From assembly GCA_902798105.1 (NCBI GenBank), contig CADBVG010000054.1, forward strand, positions 1-52,195: a DNA stretch of 52,195 nucleotides. Direction: 5' to 3'. Below, piece after piece: positions 19,301 through 27,006 of the stretch (positions are counted from its first letter, which is position 1; every line of letters begins with the position of its first letter). The translations under genes were made by a program, and so were the position numbers. Under the pieces are notes generated by a model that worked only from the letters and a program-made list of their open reading frames with translations, was not told the origin of the DNA and did no database searches. Source of the stretch: an uncultured Eubacteriales bacterium (GTDB taxonomy: Bacteria > Bacillota > Clostridia > Christensenellales > Aristaeellaceae).

Positions 19301-19818
19301 GCCAGCGCCGATACGACCATGATGCGGTTGGGCAGGCGGGAGCTGTTCGCGCACAGGAAGCCGATGAGCACCACCGCGGCGATGGACAGCAGCGCCTCGC
19401 CCAGCCAAACCTCGTAGCCGAAGATTCGGTATCGGAAGCCGAATTGGAAGGTGTTGCCCAGGAAGAAGCGGGCGAACAGCGGCACCGAGGTGATGTTGGC
19501 CCACAGTATGGCCAGGTAGGTCAGCAGCACGAACCACAGCGCCAAAAAGCCCGGGTCCATGCCCCCCACCCGCTTTTCAAAGGTGTACACGCCGCCGGCA
19601 TTCGGGGCCTTGCGGATCATGTATTGCAGATTCCAGGAGATCACAAATATGACCGCCATGCCGATCAGCAGACCGAACACCGTACCCAACAGGCCGGATT
19701 TTTGCAGATAGGTGTTGCAGGTTACGATAAAGGAACCCCAGCCAATGCTGGTCCCAATCGAAAAGGCCCACATGCCCAGGGGCGTGAAGCTGGTTTTCAG
19801 CCTTCCCTTGCCTTCCAT
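16333..19818 (-). CDS. APC-type permease fused to PAS domains and a diguanylate cyclase
   Basis: An 1161-residue membrane protein. Residues 1-450 are an APC-superfamily permease closely similar to that of the 9268-13578 protein (GTSIGWGSF, ISPWAFIGFE, GRTAIGWIVDVT). Two further helices (about 470-490 and 537-557) enclose an outside loop. Next come a PAS domain (585-705), two related sensory domains (730-850 and 870-995, each with a LFYVNLES or CVYVVDPE start) and a GGDEF domain with an intact GGDEF at 1086-1090 and no RxxD site just before it. It should make cyclic di-GMP in response to a solute bound or moved by the permease. The ATG at 19816-19818 is chosen over an upstream GTG because GGCGGTGAA lies just before it. 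No EAL domain, so it is the likely synthetic counterpart to the neighbouring EAL proteins. Confidence 0.93.
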   Translation of the reverse strand: MEGKGRLKTSFTPLGMWAFSIGTSIGWGSFIVTCNTYLQKSGLLGTVFGLLIGMAVIFVISWNLQYMIRKAPNAGGVYTFEKRVGGMDPGFLALWFVLLTYLAILWANITSVPLFARFFLGNTFQFGFRYRIFGYEVWLGEALLSIAAVVLIGFLCANSSRLPNRIMVVSALAFAAGFTVCAVIALLRHDHAFSYAPLYTEGSSAFAQTVRIAAISPWAFIGFENVSHFSEEYRFPVKKIRRILIASVVATTVLYLFVSVLSVSAYPPEYESWLDYIRDMGNLEGIKAVPAFYAADYYLGPTGVAVLMVALFGVILTSLIGNILALSRLLFAAGREGEAPKALANLNGHGIPARAIGAIVAISVFIPFLGRTAIGWIVDVTTLGATLIYGLISHAVYLHAKREGHALEKTTGLVGIALMVVFVLLLLIPGLLPFDAMETESYVLFIVWSVLGLAYFRQLIHQKHNRQYGQHVVVWIILLMLVLFASMMWVSRATENAANSAVERIDQYHMAHQGEATNDAERMAFLKEQAKRISSTNTLYTVVSLGLFLLSTAIMLNNYQDTRRMGERLSEAQEAAEAARKIAELRQSISTLLDNMPNMTFSKDAKTGVYLACNQAFAEYAHKRNPDEVVGLTDNEIFDPETARHFIEDDRMALSMDEPYIFFEDVRDGSGNERQFQTTKLKYIDEAGRLCTLGMSQDVTDMVRIRRENATTREAYERARSTGIIYTHIAQTLARGYTDLFYVNLESEEFIEYRTSDAANALTEERRGVNFFEECKIEAEIFIYPDDRAAFVAAMDKQTLLSALDRNNTFMMTYRLMADNGPVYVSMTVSRMADDERFIIIGVTDIDEQTKQRRAAEHIREERIAYARINALSGDFLCVYVVDPENGRFREYSETEGLESLALDKEGPDFFAAAREAGRRIIYPEDVSRFLSLFTEENVLAEIGCSGIFAMTCRLVIDGEPLYVQLKAAMVNEKAGRRLVFGINDVDSNVRQEEDYARQLAQARSKAHVDALTGVKNKHAYLEAEDQLNQQIQGQGDATFAIVILDVNDLKKVNDNEGHKAGDQYLRNACRIVCETFKHSPVFRIGGDEFAVIARGSDYDSIDALVESVAVHNAAAKRDGGIVIACGMAKYDGDGSVNAVFERADQRMYENKVSLKQGRGE

Positions 19819-20015
19819 AGTACATTCACCGCCCGTATGTAAATCCGTCAGCAGAAAAGCCACAGATAATACCGTTTATTTGTTTGGTCGCGAAAATAAA
19901 ACAATTCGTTAATGATTATAGCATAAAGTTCCATCAAATGCCAGCCCCTATCCATTAAAAAGCACAGAAATATCGGGTACAGTCAACAAATTCTCCGCAA
20001 ATTTTCTTTTTTTCA

Positions 20016-20044
20016 TTGACGAAACCGGAACAGACGTTTATAAT
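20016..20044 (+). promoter_or_regulatory. Promoter separated from its gene by a repeat
   Basis: TTGACG (20016-20021), a 17-base spacer and perfect TATAAT (20039-20044). Transcription would start at about 20051, one to three bases before repeat copy E, so the repeat forms almost the whole leader of the GGDEF-EAL gene. Confidence 0.7.
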
Positions 20045-20053
20045 AAAACCATA

Positions 20054-20215
20054 AGGAAATACCGCGCAATTAAGGTGGTCAGCTGGCGAGTGATTTTTTC
20101 GTCAGGCGTTCTTGCAGATTTTGAAGGTTTACTGGCGGTAAATCAAAAAATCTGCAAGAGATGACTGGCGGAAAAGGCACCGCCAGATGCGCCGCCGTAT
20201 TGTGCGGTAGTTCCT
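20054..20215 (+). repeat. MITE-like element copy E (type 1)
   Basis: A complete 162-bp copy with ends AGGAAATACCGCG and TGTGCGGTAGTTCCT, flanked by TA (20052-20053 and 20216-20217). It sits between a promoter and the GGDEF-EAL gene starting near 20253. Confidence 0.9.
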
Positions 20216-20252
20216 TAAGAGATTCTCAAAGGAGCATCCGGAATTTCCCATC

Positions 20253-22730
20253 GTGGAATTCCTGGATCATTCCGCGTTCGACGAGCTCATCTCCATTGAT
20301 CTCGAAAACGACGCCTACAAATTCATATTCAATGTGGAGCAGAAATACTGGTCTCCCTCCATGGAGGGCACCTACAGCACCTTCATCGGGTACGTGGGCA
20401 CCCGCATGGTGCACCCGGAGGACCAGCACATCTACCTGGACATGATGGACCCTGAAAAGCTGCCCATCCACCTGGAGGCGGCGGACGACGTGCTCGACTT
20501 CGAATTCCGCGTACGCAACAACAACGGCGGATGGCACTGGTGCGAGCAGTACGTGGTCAGCGGCACGCACCACGGCGTACCGGATGGGCTGTGTTACTGC
20601 TATGTGTTTGACATCCAGAGCCGCAAGGATCGGGAATCGGGCAAGACCCGGGTCTCCTACAGGACCGACGTCCACTGCGATCCGCTGACCGGTCTGCCCC
20701 GGGAAAAGGACTTCTACGCCCAGGCCGAGCTGATTCTGGCCGACACCGACACCAATTGGCTGCTGGTGGCCATTGACCTGCAACACTTCAAGCTGTTCAA
20801 CGAGTGGTACGGCAGGGACCTGGGCGACCACGTGCTGGCCGACATCGGCCATGAGCTGGTCAACACCGCCAGGGAGCATCACGGCGTCTCCGGCTACATC
20901 GGCGGCGATGACTTCGCCCTGCTGGTGCCTGCGGATCATTTCAGCGTAGAGAAGCTCTATCAGAAGCTCCACGACATCATCAATGAGCACGGCGTGTCCA
21001 TTGGCTTCCTGCCGGCGCTGGGCGCCTGCTGCTCCAACGGCAGCACCTCCATCTATACGCTGCACGACGAGGCCTCCCTGGCTTGCCAGGAAGCCAAAAA
21101 AGACTACAAGACCCGCGTGATCTTCTACTCATCGTCGCTGGTACAGCAGACGGCGGAGGATTACAGGACCCTCTCCGCCTTCAAGGACGCGCTGGCCAAC
21201 GACGAAATCACCTTCTTCCTCCAGCCCCAGTGCCGGGCCGTCAACGGCCAGATCGTGGGCGCGGAGGCACTGGCCCGGTGGATCCGTCCCGACGGCACCA
21301 TGATACCGCCCTTCCGGTTTGTGCCCACGCTGGAGCGCTACGGCTTCATCCCCGACCTGGACCGCTATATCTGGGAGGCCGTGTGCAAGTGGAGCCGCCA
21401 GTCGCTGGACAAGGGCAACCCACTGATCCCGGTGTCCGTGAACATAAGCCCCGTGGACATCTTTACCATGGACGTGCCCAGGTTCTTCTCTGACCTGATC
21501 GAGAAGTACGACCTTCCTAAGTCTGCCATCAAGGTGGAGATCACCGAATCCGCCTACGGCGAGGACTCCGACAAGGTGCGCGCCACGGTGCAGACCTTCC
21601 GGGACCTGGGCTTCATGGTGCTGATGGACGACTTCGGCAGCGGCTTCTCGTCGCTGAACATGCTGCGCGAGCTGAACGTGGACATGATCAAGCTGGACGC
21701 CTATTTCCTGCGCATGGACGAGGCCACCGAGAAGAAGGGCATGCACATTCTGGAATCGGTGGTCAACATGGCCAAGACCATGTCGATGCCGATCATCGTC
21801 GAGGGCGTGGAGACCACGGAGCAGTGCGCCTACCTGATGAGCCTGGGCTGCCGCTATATACAGGGCTACTACTTCTACAAGCCCATGCCCAAGGAAAGCT
21901 TCGAGGCCCTGATCGCGGACCCGAAGAACGTAGACCCCCATGGCTTCACCTTTAAGTTCAATGAGGAGTTCCACATCCGGGAATTCCTGAACGACGACAT
22001 GTATTCTGATTCGATGCTCAACCAGATCATCGGACCGGCGGCGATCTACGCCTGGCACGGCGACGACGTGGACATCATCCGCTTCAACCAACAGTTCTAC
22101 CAGGCCGTCAATGCGCCCGACTTCACCGACCGGCTGCTCCAGATCCAGCGGTTTATGCCCAAGAACGAGCGCGGACTGCTGCTGGACGTGCTGCAGCGGG
22201 CTTACGACGACCGGCTGAACGGCGCCAGCGCCGTGCTCTCCTTCAACAAGGTGGACGGCACACGGGTGCGCTTCCTGATCCACTTCTACTTCCTGAACTC
22301 CGACGGGGAAACCCGGCGGTTTTACGGCTCCGCCCGAGACATCACCGAAATCGCCTACCTGCAACAGCAGATGCAGCTGCTGTCCCGGTTCGTATCGCGG
22401 ACGGTGCTGTTCCTTGTGGCCCGGGAGGATAAATACGTGTTCGAGGTAGTGGCCCACGGCCTTGAAAAGGCGACCGGCCTGAACGCCGAGGACATGGCGT
22501 CGGAGCTGAATTCCGGCCGCTTTTACAAGCGCCTGATCCCGAAGAACGAGAGCGTGCTGTGGAAGATCGCCCTGAAGTGCGTCGAAACCAAACAGGGCGC
22601 CAGCCGGGAATTCCGGATGGTCAGCGACAGCGGCGAGGAGTTGCATTTAGTCGTGGACGCCGATTACGTGGACGACCCGATGAGCGACGTGAAATGCATC
22701 CTCTCGATGCGACGTGAAAATGGCGTTTAA
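20253..22730 (+). CDS. Cytoplasmic GGDEF-EAL protein with flanking PAS-like domains
   Basis: About 825 residues, no membrane segment. A PAS-like N-terminus (1-120) precedes a GGDEF domain whose motif reads GGDDF (217-221), probably weakened or used only for GTP binding. The EAL domain (about 305-550) keeps AEALARW (E338), ITESAYG, MDDFGSGFSS, IKLDAYF and EGVETTEQ, so cyclic-di-GMP phosphodiesterase activity is likely. Two PAS-like regions follow (560-690 and 700-825). The start is doubtful: the first in-frame start codon is GTG 20253, but the only ribosome site (AAAGGAG 20228-20234) is 18 bases away. The frame is open back to a TAG inside repeat copy E, so the 5' end may have been altered by the insertion. 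The TAA stop overlaps repeat copy F. Confidence 0.88.
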   Translation: MEFLDHSAFDELISIDLENDAYKFIFNVEQKYWSPSMEGTYSTFIGYVGTRMVHPEDQHIYLDMMDPEKLPIHLEAADDVLDFEFRVRNNNGGWHWCEQYVVSGTHHGVPDGLCYCYVFDIQSRKDRESGKTRVSYRTDVHCDPLTGLPREKDFYAQAELILADTDTNWLLVAIDLQHFKLFNEWYGRDLGDHVLADIGHELVNTAREHHGVSGYIGGDDFALLVPADHFSVEKLYQKLHDIINEHGVSIGFLPALGACCSNGSTSIYTLHDEASLACQEAKKDYKTRVIFYSSSLVQQTAEDYRTLSAFKDALANDEITFFLQPQCRAVNGQIVGAEALARWIRPDGTMIPPFRFVPTLERYGFIPDLDRYIWEAVCKWSRQSLDKGNPLIPVSVNISPVDIFTMDVPRFFSDLIEKYDLPKSAIKVEITESAYGEDSDKVRATVQTFRDLGFMVLMDDFGSGFSSLNMLRELNVDMIKLDAYFLRMDEATEKKGMHILESVVNMAKTMSMPIIVEGVETTEQCAYLMSLGCRYIQGYYFYKPMPKESFEALIADPKNVDPHGFTFKFNEEFHIREFLNDDMYSDSMLNQIIGPAAIYAWHGDDVDIIRFNQQFYQAVNAPDFTDRLLQIQRFMPKNERGLLLDVLQRAYDDRLNGASAVLSFNKVDGTRVRFLIHFYFLNSDGETRRFYGSARDITEIAYLQQQMQLLSRFVSRTVLFLVAREDKYVFEVVAHGLEKATGLNAEDMASELNSGRFYKRLIPKNESVLWKIALKCVETKQGASREFRMVSDSGEELHLVVDADYVDDPMSDVKCILSMRRENGV

Positions 22731-22880
22731 GGAAATACCGCGCAATTAAGGTGGTCAGCTGGCGAGTGAATTTTTCGACAGATGCAATTGCAGATTTCGA
22801 AGGTTTACTGGCGGTAAATCGAGCAGCAGATGTCGGAAAAGGCACCGCCAGATGCGCCGCCGTATTGTGCGGTATTTCCT
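22730..22880 (+). repeat. MITE-like element copy F (type 1)
   Basis: A 151-bp copy flanked by TA (22728-22729 and 22881-22882). Its first base completes the TAA stop codon of the GGDEF-EAL gene. It separates that gene from its terminator at 22943-23004. Confidence 0.9.
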
Positions 22881-22942
22881 TAATACTGTTCAAATAAGAA
22901 AAGGAAGAGAACCTGTGCTTCGCAAGCCTGCGGCACGACTCC

Positions 22943-23004
22943 CCTTCGCTTGGCTCAGGATGACAAGCTTCGTGGTGTCATCCTGAGCCAAGCGAAGGTT
23001 TTTT
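22943..23004 (+). terminator. Strong intrinsic terminator
   Basis: A perfect 23-bp inverted repeat (22943-22965 with 22976-22998, ten-base loop) followed by six T. The arms contain the GTCATCCTGAGC word found in similar hairpins at 35968-36037 and 51970-52038. It probably ends the GGDEF-EAL transcript. Confidence 0.85.
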
Positions 23005-23010
23005 ATATTA

Positions 23011-23182
23011 AGGAAATACCGCGCAATTAAGGTGGTCAGCTGGCGAGTGTATTTTTCGACAGATGCAATTGCAGATTTCGAAGGTTTACTGGCGGTAAAT
23101 CGAGAAATCTGCAAGCAGCAGATGTCGGAAAAGGCACCGCCAGATGCGCCCAGATGCGCCGCCGTATTGTGCGGTATTTCCA
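23011..23182 (+). repeat. MITE-like element copy G (type 1)
   Basis: A 172-bp copy flanked by TA (23009-23010 and 23183-23184), with a small internal duplication of CAGATGCGCC near the right end. It ends about 40 bp before the ribosome binding site of the alcohol dehydrogenase gene and begins at the base of the preceding terminator. Confidence 0.9.
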
Positions 23183-23236
23183 TAACTCAGGTTTCAATGA
23201 ATCGAGCAGCTATGAAGGAACAAAGGAGGACCATCC

Positions 23237-24412
23237 ATGGACAATTTCAACTTCTATTCCCCCACCTACTTCGCCTTCGGCAAGGACCGTGAACAGGACG
23301 CCGGCGCGCTGGTAAAGCGCTTCGGTGGAACAAAGGTGCTGATCCACTACGGCGGCGGCAGCGTGATTCGATCCGGGCTTCTGGATCGGGTGAAGGCATC
23401 GCTGGCCGATGAGAACGTCCCCTTCATCGAGCTGGGTGGTGTGAAGCCCAACCCGCGCAGCGGCCTGGTATATGAGGGCATCGACCTGTGTCGGCGCGAG
23501 GGCGTGGATTTCGTGCTGGCCGTGGGCGGCGGCAGCTCCATCGATTCCTCCAAGGCCATCGCCGCGGGCGCGGTGTACGACGGCGATTTCTGGGACTTCT
23601 ACTGCGGCAAGTATATCGACAAGGCCCTGCCTGTGGGCACGATACTGACCATCGCCGCGGCGGGCAGCGAGGGCAGCCCGGATTCCGTCATCACCAACGA
23701 GAACGGCATGTACAAGCGCGGCGCGACGGGCGACGCCATCCGCCCCAGGTTCTCCATACTGAACCCCGCCCTGACCCAGACCCTTCCGCCCTACCAGACC
23801 GCCTGCGGCATCACCGACATCATGGCCCACCTGTACGAGCGCTACCTGACCAACACGAAAGAGGTAGAGGTCACCGACCGGCTGATCGAGGCGCTGCTGC
23901 TGACCATGATCCACGAGGGCCCGCGGGTGATCGAAAACCCGGACAACTACGAGGCCCGCGCCAACATCATGTGGGCGGGCATGATGGCCCACAACAATGC
24001 CGTGGGCGTTGGTCGCAGCCAGGACTGGACCAGCCACGACATCGAGCATGAGCTCTCCGCGCTCTACGACTGCGCCCACGGCGCGGGCCTGGCCGTCACG
24101 CTGCCAGCCAACTTCACCTATGTGATGCATCACGACGTGATGCGCTTTGCGAAGGTCGCCGTGCGGGTGTGGGGCTGCCAGATGGACTTCGAGCACCCCG
24201 AGATCACTGCAAAGGCGGGCATCGAAGCCCTGCGCCGGTTCTTCATCTCCATCGGCATGCCCAGGAACTTCGCCGAGCTGGGCGCAAAGGCGGAGGACAT
24301 CCCCAAGCTGGTGGATTCCCTGTGCCACGGCAACGGACGCCAGGGCAGCCTGACCGGATTCACCACCCTGAATGAGAAGGACTGTGAAAGCATCTACCGG
24401 TTGATGATTTAG
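23237..24412 (+). CDS. Iron-dependent alcohol dehydrogenase of the YqhD/BdhA type
   Basis: A 391-residue group III metal-dependent alcohol dehydrogenase, which reduces aldehydes such as butyraldehyde with NAD(P)H. The nucleotide-binding GGGSSID (98-104) and the four metal ligands D194, H198 (GITDIMAHLYE), H267 (TSHDIEHE) and H281 (CAHGAG) are all present, at the same positions as in YqhD. GGG at 40 and the SPTYFAFGKD start are typical of the family, and the length is normal. ATG 23237 has AAAGGAGG seven bases upstream. The gene is a single unit between repeat copy G and a hairpin at 24531. Probably a fermentative or aldehyde-detoxifying enzyme; the physiological substrate cannot be told from sequence. 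Confidence 0.92.
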   Translation: MDNFNFYSPTYFAFGKDREQDAGALVKRFGGTKVLIHYGGGSVIRSGLLDRVKASLADENVPFIELGGVKPNPRSGLVYEGIDLCRREGVDFVLAVGGGSSIDSSKAIAAGAVYDGDFWDFYCGKYIDKALPVGTILTIAAAGSEGSPDSVITNENGMYKRGATGDAIRPRFSILNPALTQTLPPYQTACGITDIMAHLYERYLTNTKEVEVTDRLIEALLLTMIHEGPRVIENPDNYEARANIMWAGMMAHNNAVGVGRSQDWTSHDIEHELSALYDCAHGAGLAVTLPANFTYVMHHDVMRFAKVAVRVWGCQMDFEHPEITAKAGIEALRRFFISIGMPRNFAELGAKAEDIPKLVDSLCHGNGRQGSLTGFTTLNEKDCESIYRLMI

Positions 24413-24530
24413 GGGCGCAATGAGTATCACCTGCGGCTTAGATTCAGGATTGCAAACCGCCCGCGGTCGATAAACACGCATTGACCGCGCAGATCGACCG
24501 GGAACCGATTCCTGACCAACATGTATTATA

Positions 24531-24575
24531 CGTAATCCACATGCCGGCGCGGCGGCCGGCATGTGGATTACGTTT
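24531..24575 (+). terminator. Perfect 18-bp hairpin after the alcohol dehydrogenase gene
   Basis: The arms 24531-24548 and 24555-24572 pair perfectly around a six-base loop, followed by TTT only. It is a likely terminator, though the T-run is short; it lies about 120 bp after the stop codon. The sequence from 24413 to 24530 shows no gene. Confidence 0.55.
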
Positions 24576-24621
24576 AGCTTATTCAAAAAACATATGCAAA
24601 ACAGGTATTTCGTTCTGACTA

Positions 24622-24864
24622 GGGTGTGTTTCTAAATGGCGGGAGATGCAGTTTCGAGTGGAGAGGCTGAAAACCCAAAGGGTTTTCAGGTCTGGCCATT
24701 GGCCAGACTGCCACGGCTCAAATCAAAGATTTGAGGCGCGGCACCTTTGACTGCATTTCAAGGCGGTTTTCCGCAGGTTTACTGGCGGTAAATCAAGGGA
24801 AACCAACGCAGAAATGCAGGCAAAGACACCGAGAATGCGCTTCAGGCATTTTTGAAACACGCCC
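24622..24864. mobile_element. Second TA-flanked MITE-like element (family 2)
   Basis: A 243-bp element with inverted ends GGGTGTGTTTC and GAAACACGCCC, flanked by TA (24620-24621 and 24865-24866). Inside are three small perfect hairpins in a row: AAAACCCAAAGGGTTTT, TCTGGCCATTGGCCAGA and TCAAATCAAAGATTTGA. Near the right end it carries GGTTTACTGGCGGTAAATC, the same 19 bases as the core of the type 1 repeats. No coding sequence is seen. A fragment of the same end occurs at 52070-52080. Confidence 0.75.
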
Positions 24865-24994
24865 TAAGCCCAGCGGAGGCAGGCGACGCAGCCATCGTTG
24901 ACCGAAGCAAGGCATCGGCAGTGCGGAGAAGATGCCGTGTTAATTCCATGAGCGTCATACTTCATTCCTCCCGATGGCGCAGGCCCACCACAGT

Positions 24995-25717
24995 TCAATC
25001 GGCGTCGCCGTATTGCCATCCATACTCGCCATGATAGATCATCAGCTTCGTCATGCCCCCGTCCACGCAGATGTTTTCGCCGGTGATGAAGCCCGCCGCG
25101 TCCGAGCAGAGGAACAGCGCCAGGGCCGCGATGTCCTCCGGCTTCCCCACGCGCCCCACCGGCTGCTGGCGGGCATCCGCGCCCGCAATGTGCGCGTCCG
25201 TAGTATCGATCCAGCCGGGGGAGATGCTGTTCACCCGCGCTCTGCCCGCCAGGCTGACGGCCAGCGCATGGGTCAGCGCCGCAATGCCGCCCTTGGCGGC
25301 GGTGTAGCTCTCGGTCCGGGGCTGGCTCATGCGGTCGCGGGAGGAGGAGAGGTTGATCACCGACGCGCCGGGCGCGAAGTGCGGCATAAACAGCTTCGTC
25401 AGGTAGAACGGCGCGGTAACGCCGATCGCCAGCGCCCGCTGGAAAGCATCCCAGTCGCAATCGTCAATGCCGACCATCGGCGGCGGCGCGTTGTTGACGA
25501 GGTAATCCACATGGCCGCTCGCTTCGATCACCGACTCGGAAAAGCGTTCCAGAACCTTCGGGTCGGAGATGTCCCCCACGAACCAGTCGCCGGGGGTGGT
25601 ATCGATGATATGGACCATCGCGCCTTCTGCTTCAAACGCCCCGGCGATGGCCTTCCCGATGCCATGCGCGCCGCCGGTGATGACGGCAACCTTGCCTTCA
25701 AAGCGTCTGATTTGCAT
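24995..25717 (-). CDS. Short-chain dehydrogenase/reductase
   Basis: A 240-residue classical SDR. The NAD(P)-binding TGGAHGIG is near residue 16, followed by D-containing strand ends (HIIDT, GDISD), the NNAP motif, a serine in LSSSRD and the catalytic YTAAKG. SPGWIDT and the C-terminal ENICVDGGM close the fold. Such enzymes oxidise or reduce sugars, polyols or related carbonyls with NAD(P)(H). The second in-frame ATG (25715-25717) is preferred because AAAGGGG lies nine bases before it; the first ATG would be only three bases from that site. It stands alone; the region 24867-24994 downstream holds nothing recognisable. Substrate unknown. Confidence 0.88.
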   Translation of the reverse strand: MQIRRFEGKVAVITGGAHGIGKAIAGAFEAEGAMVHIIDTTPGDWFVGDISDPKVLERFSESVIEASGHVDYLVNNAPPPMVGIDDCDWDAFQRALAIGVTAPFYLTKLFMPHFAPGASVINLSSSRDRMSQPRTESYTAAKGGIAALTHALAVSLAGRARVNSISPGWIDTTDAHIAGADARQQPVGRVGKPEDIAALALFLCSDAAGFITGENICVDGGMTKLMIYHGEYGWQYGDAD

Positions 25718-25854
25718 GGTCATGTTCCCCTTTCATCAGCGCATCCCAGATGCCCCAAGGAGTACCCTCGACATTACCCCGGCGATCTTCTCCATACTGC
25801 CATTTTCAACGCCGGGTCGCTGCCCGGATTTGCACCGGGATATACCGTGATGTA

Positions 25855-26622
25855 CTACTTTTCATACATTTCAGTATACTTCTCCGTGACTTCGGTGGGC
25901 AGTTTAAAATGCTGGAAGTCTTTTCGATCTGTCCAATCTCCTCCCCATTCGAAACCCTTCTCAATAAAGAGCGTATAGCACAGATCGCCTTTTTCTATCT
26001 TGTAATCGAAGTCCTGCGTCCTGTCAAGATAAGGCGCTCCTGTGGCAGGCTCTATGACCTCTGTCTCCGTGCCGTCATCGTTTTTCACAATCTTATGGTA
26101 GGGATTGTACAGCGTATTGATATCGACTGCCATTCCCAGCCCATGCTTGGACACCTTGGTCGTATGCGAGATAAATCGGAAATTAAAGCAGGATGAGTTG
26201 TTATCGCGCATCATCGGCTCATCCACGGCCATATAGTTGTCCGGAAGCACCATCCTCTCTATGGGATAATTCGCGTCATAGAGCTTCTCGAATATTCCCA
26301 GAACATCCTCTGCAATCAGCTTGTGTACGACCATTTCCCCCTGATGGGTATAGCCGTCCTTGTCCTTGTGCAGGACCATCAGATAACGAAGGTCCTCCCG
26401 CGGCACATTGCAGTCCTCTTTATAGGTCTTACCGGCCCGCATCCTGTCAAACAGGTCATCCGATATTTCATGAATGGAAAAGCCCTCCCTGTACTCCGCC
26501 TGCCCCGTTTTTTCTGCAGTATCTGACTGGGCATTGGCGTTTTTTTGACTGCACAGGGACAAGCCGGCAACAAGCAGAAAGGCCATTGTAGCAATGCAGA
26601 TTACTCTCTTCACAGCGTTCAT
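25855..26622 (-). CDS. Secreted M15-family peptidase
   Basis: A 255-residue exported protein with an N-terminal hydrophobic signal (about 5-25). A cysteine after GLSL may be a lipidation site, though it is not a classical lipobox. The C-terminal half carries the M15 zinc motifs: SKHGLGMAVDIN (His and Asp ligands) and WGGDWTDRKDFQHF (catalytic acid and third His). This is the layout of D,D- or L,D-carboxypeptidases and L-Ala-D-Glu endopeptidases that trim peptidoglycan peptides. The middle NSSCFNFRF is typical of the M15_4 group. ATG 26620-26622 has AGGAGG upstream. It is a single gene. Likely role: cell-wall turnover or use of wall peptides. Confidence 0.82.
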   Translation of the reverse strand: MNAVKRVICIATMAFLLVAGLSLCSQKNANAQSDTAEKTGQAEYREGFSIHEISDDLFDRMRAGKTYKEDCNVPREDLRYLMVLHKDKDGYTHQGEMVVHKLIAEDVLGIFEKLYDANYPIERMVLPDNYMAVDEPMMRDNNSSCFNFRFISHTTKVSKHGLGMAVDINTLYNPYHKIVKNDDGTETEVIEPATGAPYLDRTQDFDYKIEKGDLCYTLFIEKGFEWGGDWTDRKDFQHFKLPTEVTEKYTEMYEK

Positions 26623-26639
26623 TTTATTACCTCCTGTTG

Positions 26640-27004
26640 ATCTTCAATACTGTATACCCCATCGTTGGTCCGATCAGGTTGGCCGGGATGTCATGCCCTC
26701 ACCGGCATGCGAATCCACATGGATGGCCTCCCCCTCAACCACAGTGACGCGCAAGCGCCTATGTCCCCAGGATAGAAGCATTGCCATACGCTCACCTTCT
26801 TCATCCATTGCAGTCGGGCATGACTTAGTTGGGCAGCCCCCAACACGCTCTGCAAAGAACCGTAAATACCGGAGGAACCGCGGCTTTTGCCACGGTTCCA
26901 TGATAGCAGATTATCAGGGGTATTGCAACCTCGTCTTATTCAATTTCCCATTTTATTTCAACCACATATCCCACCGCCGGTAATAGGAAAGGCCTCATAC
27001 CTCT
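26640..27004. other. Intergenic stretch without a recognised gene
   Basis: No coding region here could be supported. A 75-codon minus-strand frame (26674-26901) has no homology I recognise and no clear ribosome binding site. The sequence just upstream of the M15 gene start is AT-rich. Repeat copy H begins at 27007. Confidence 0.5.
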
Positions 27005-27006
27005 TA

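Noticed and set aside
26674..26901. A 75-codon minus-strand frame in the gap before the M15 gene
   Set aside because: No recognised domain and no clear ribosome binding site. Too short to support as a gene.
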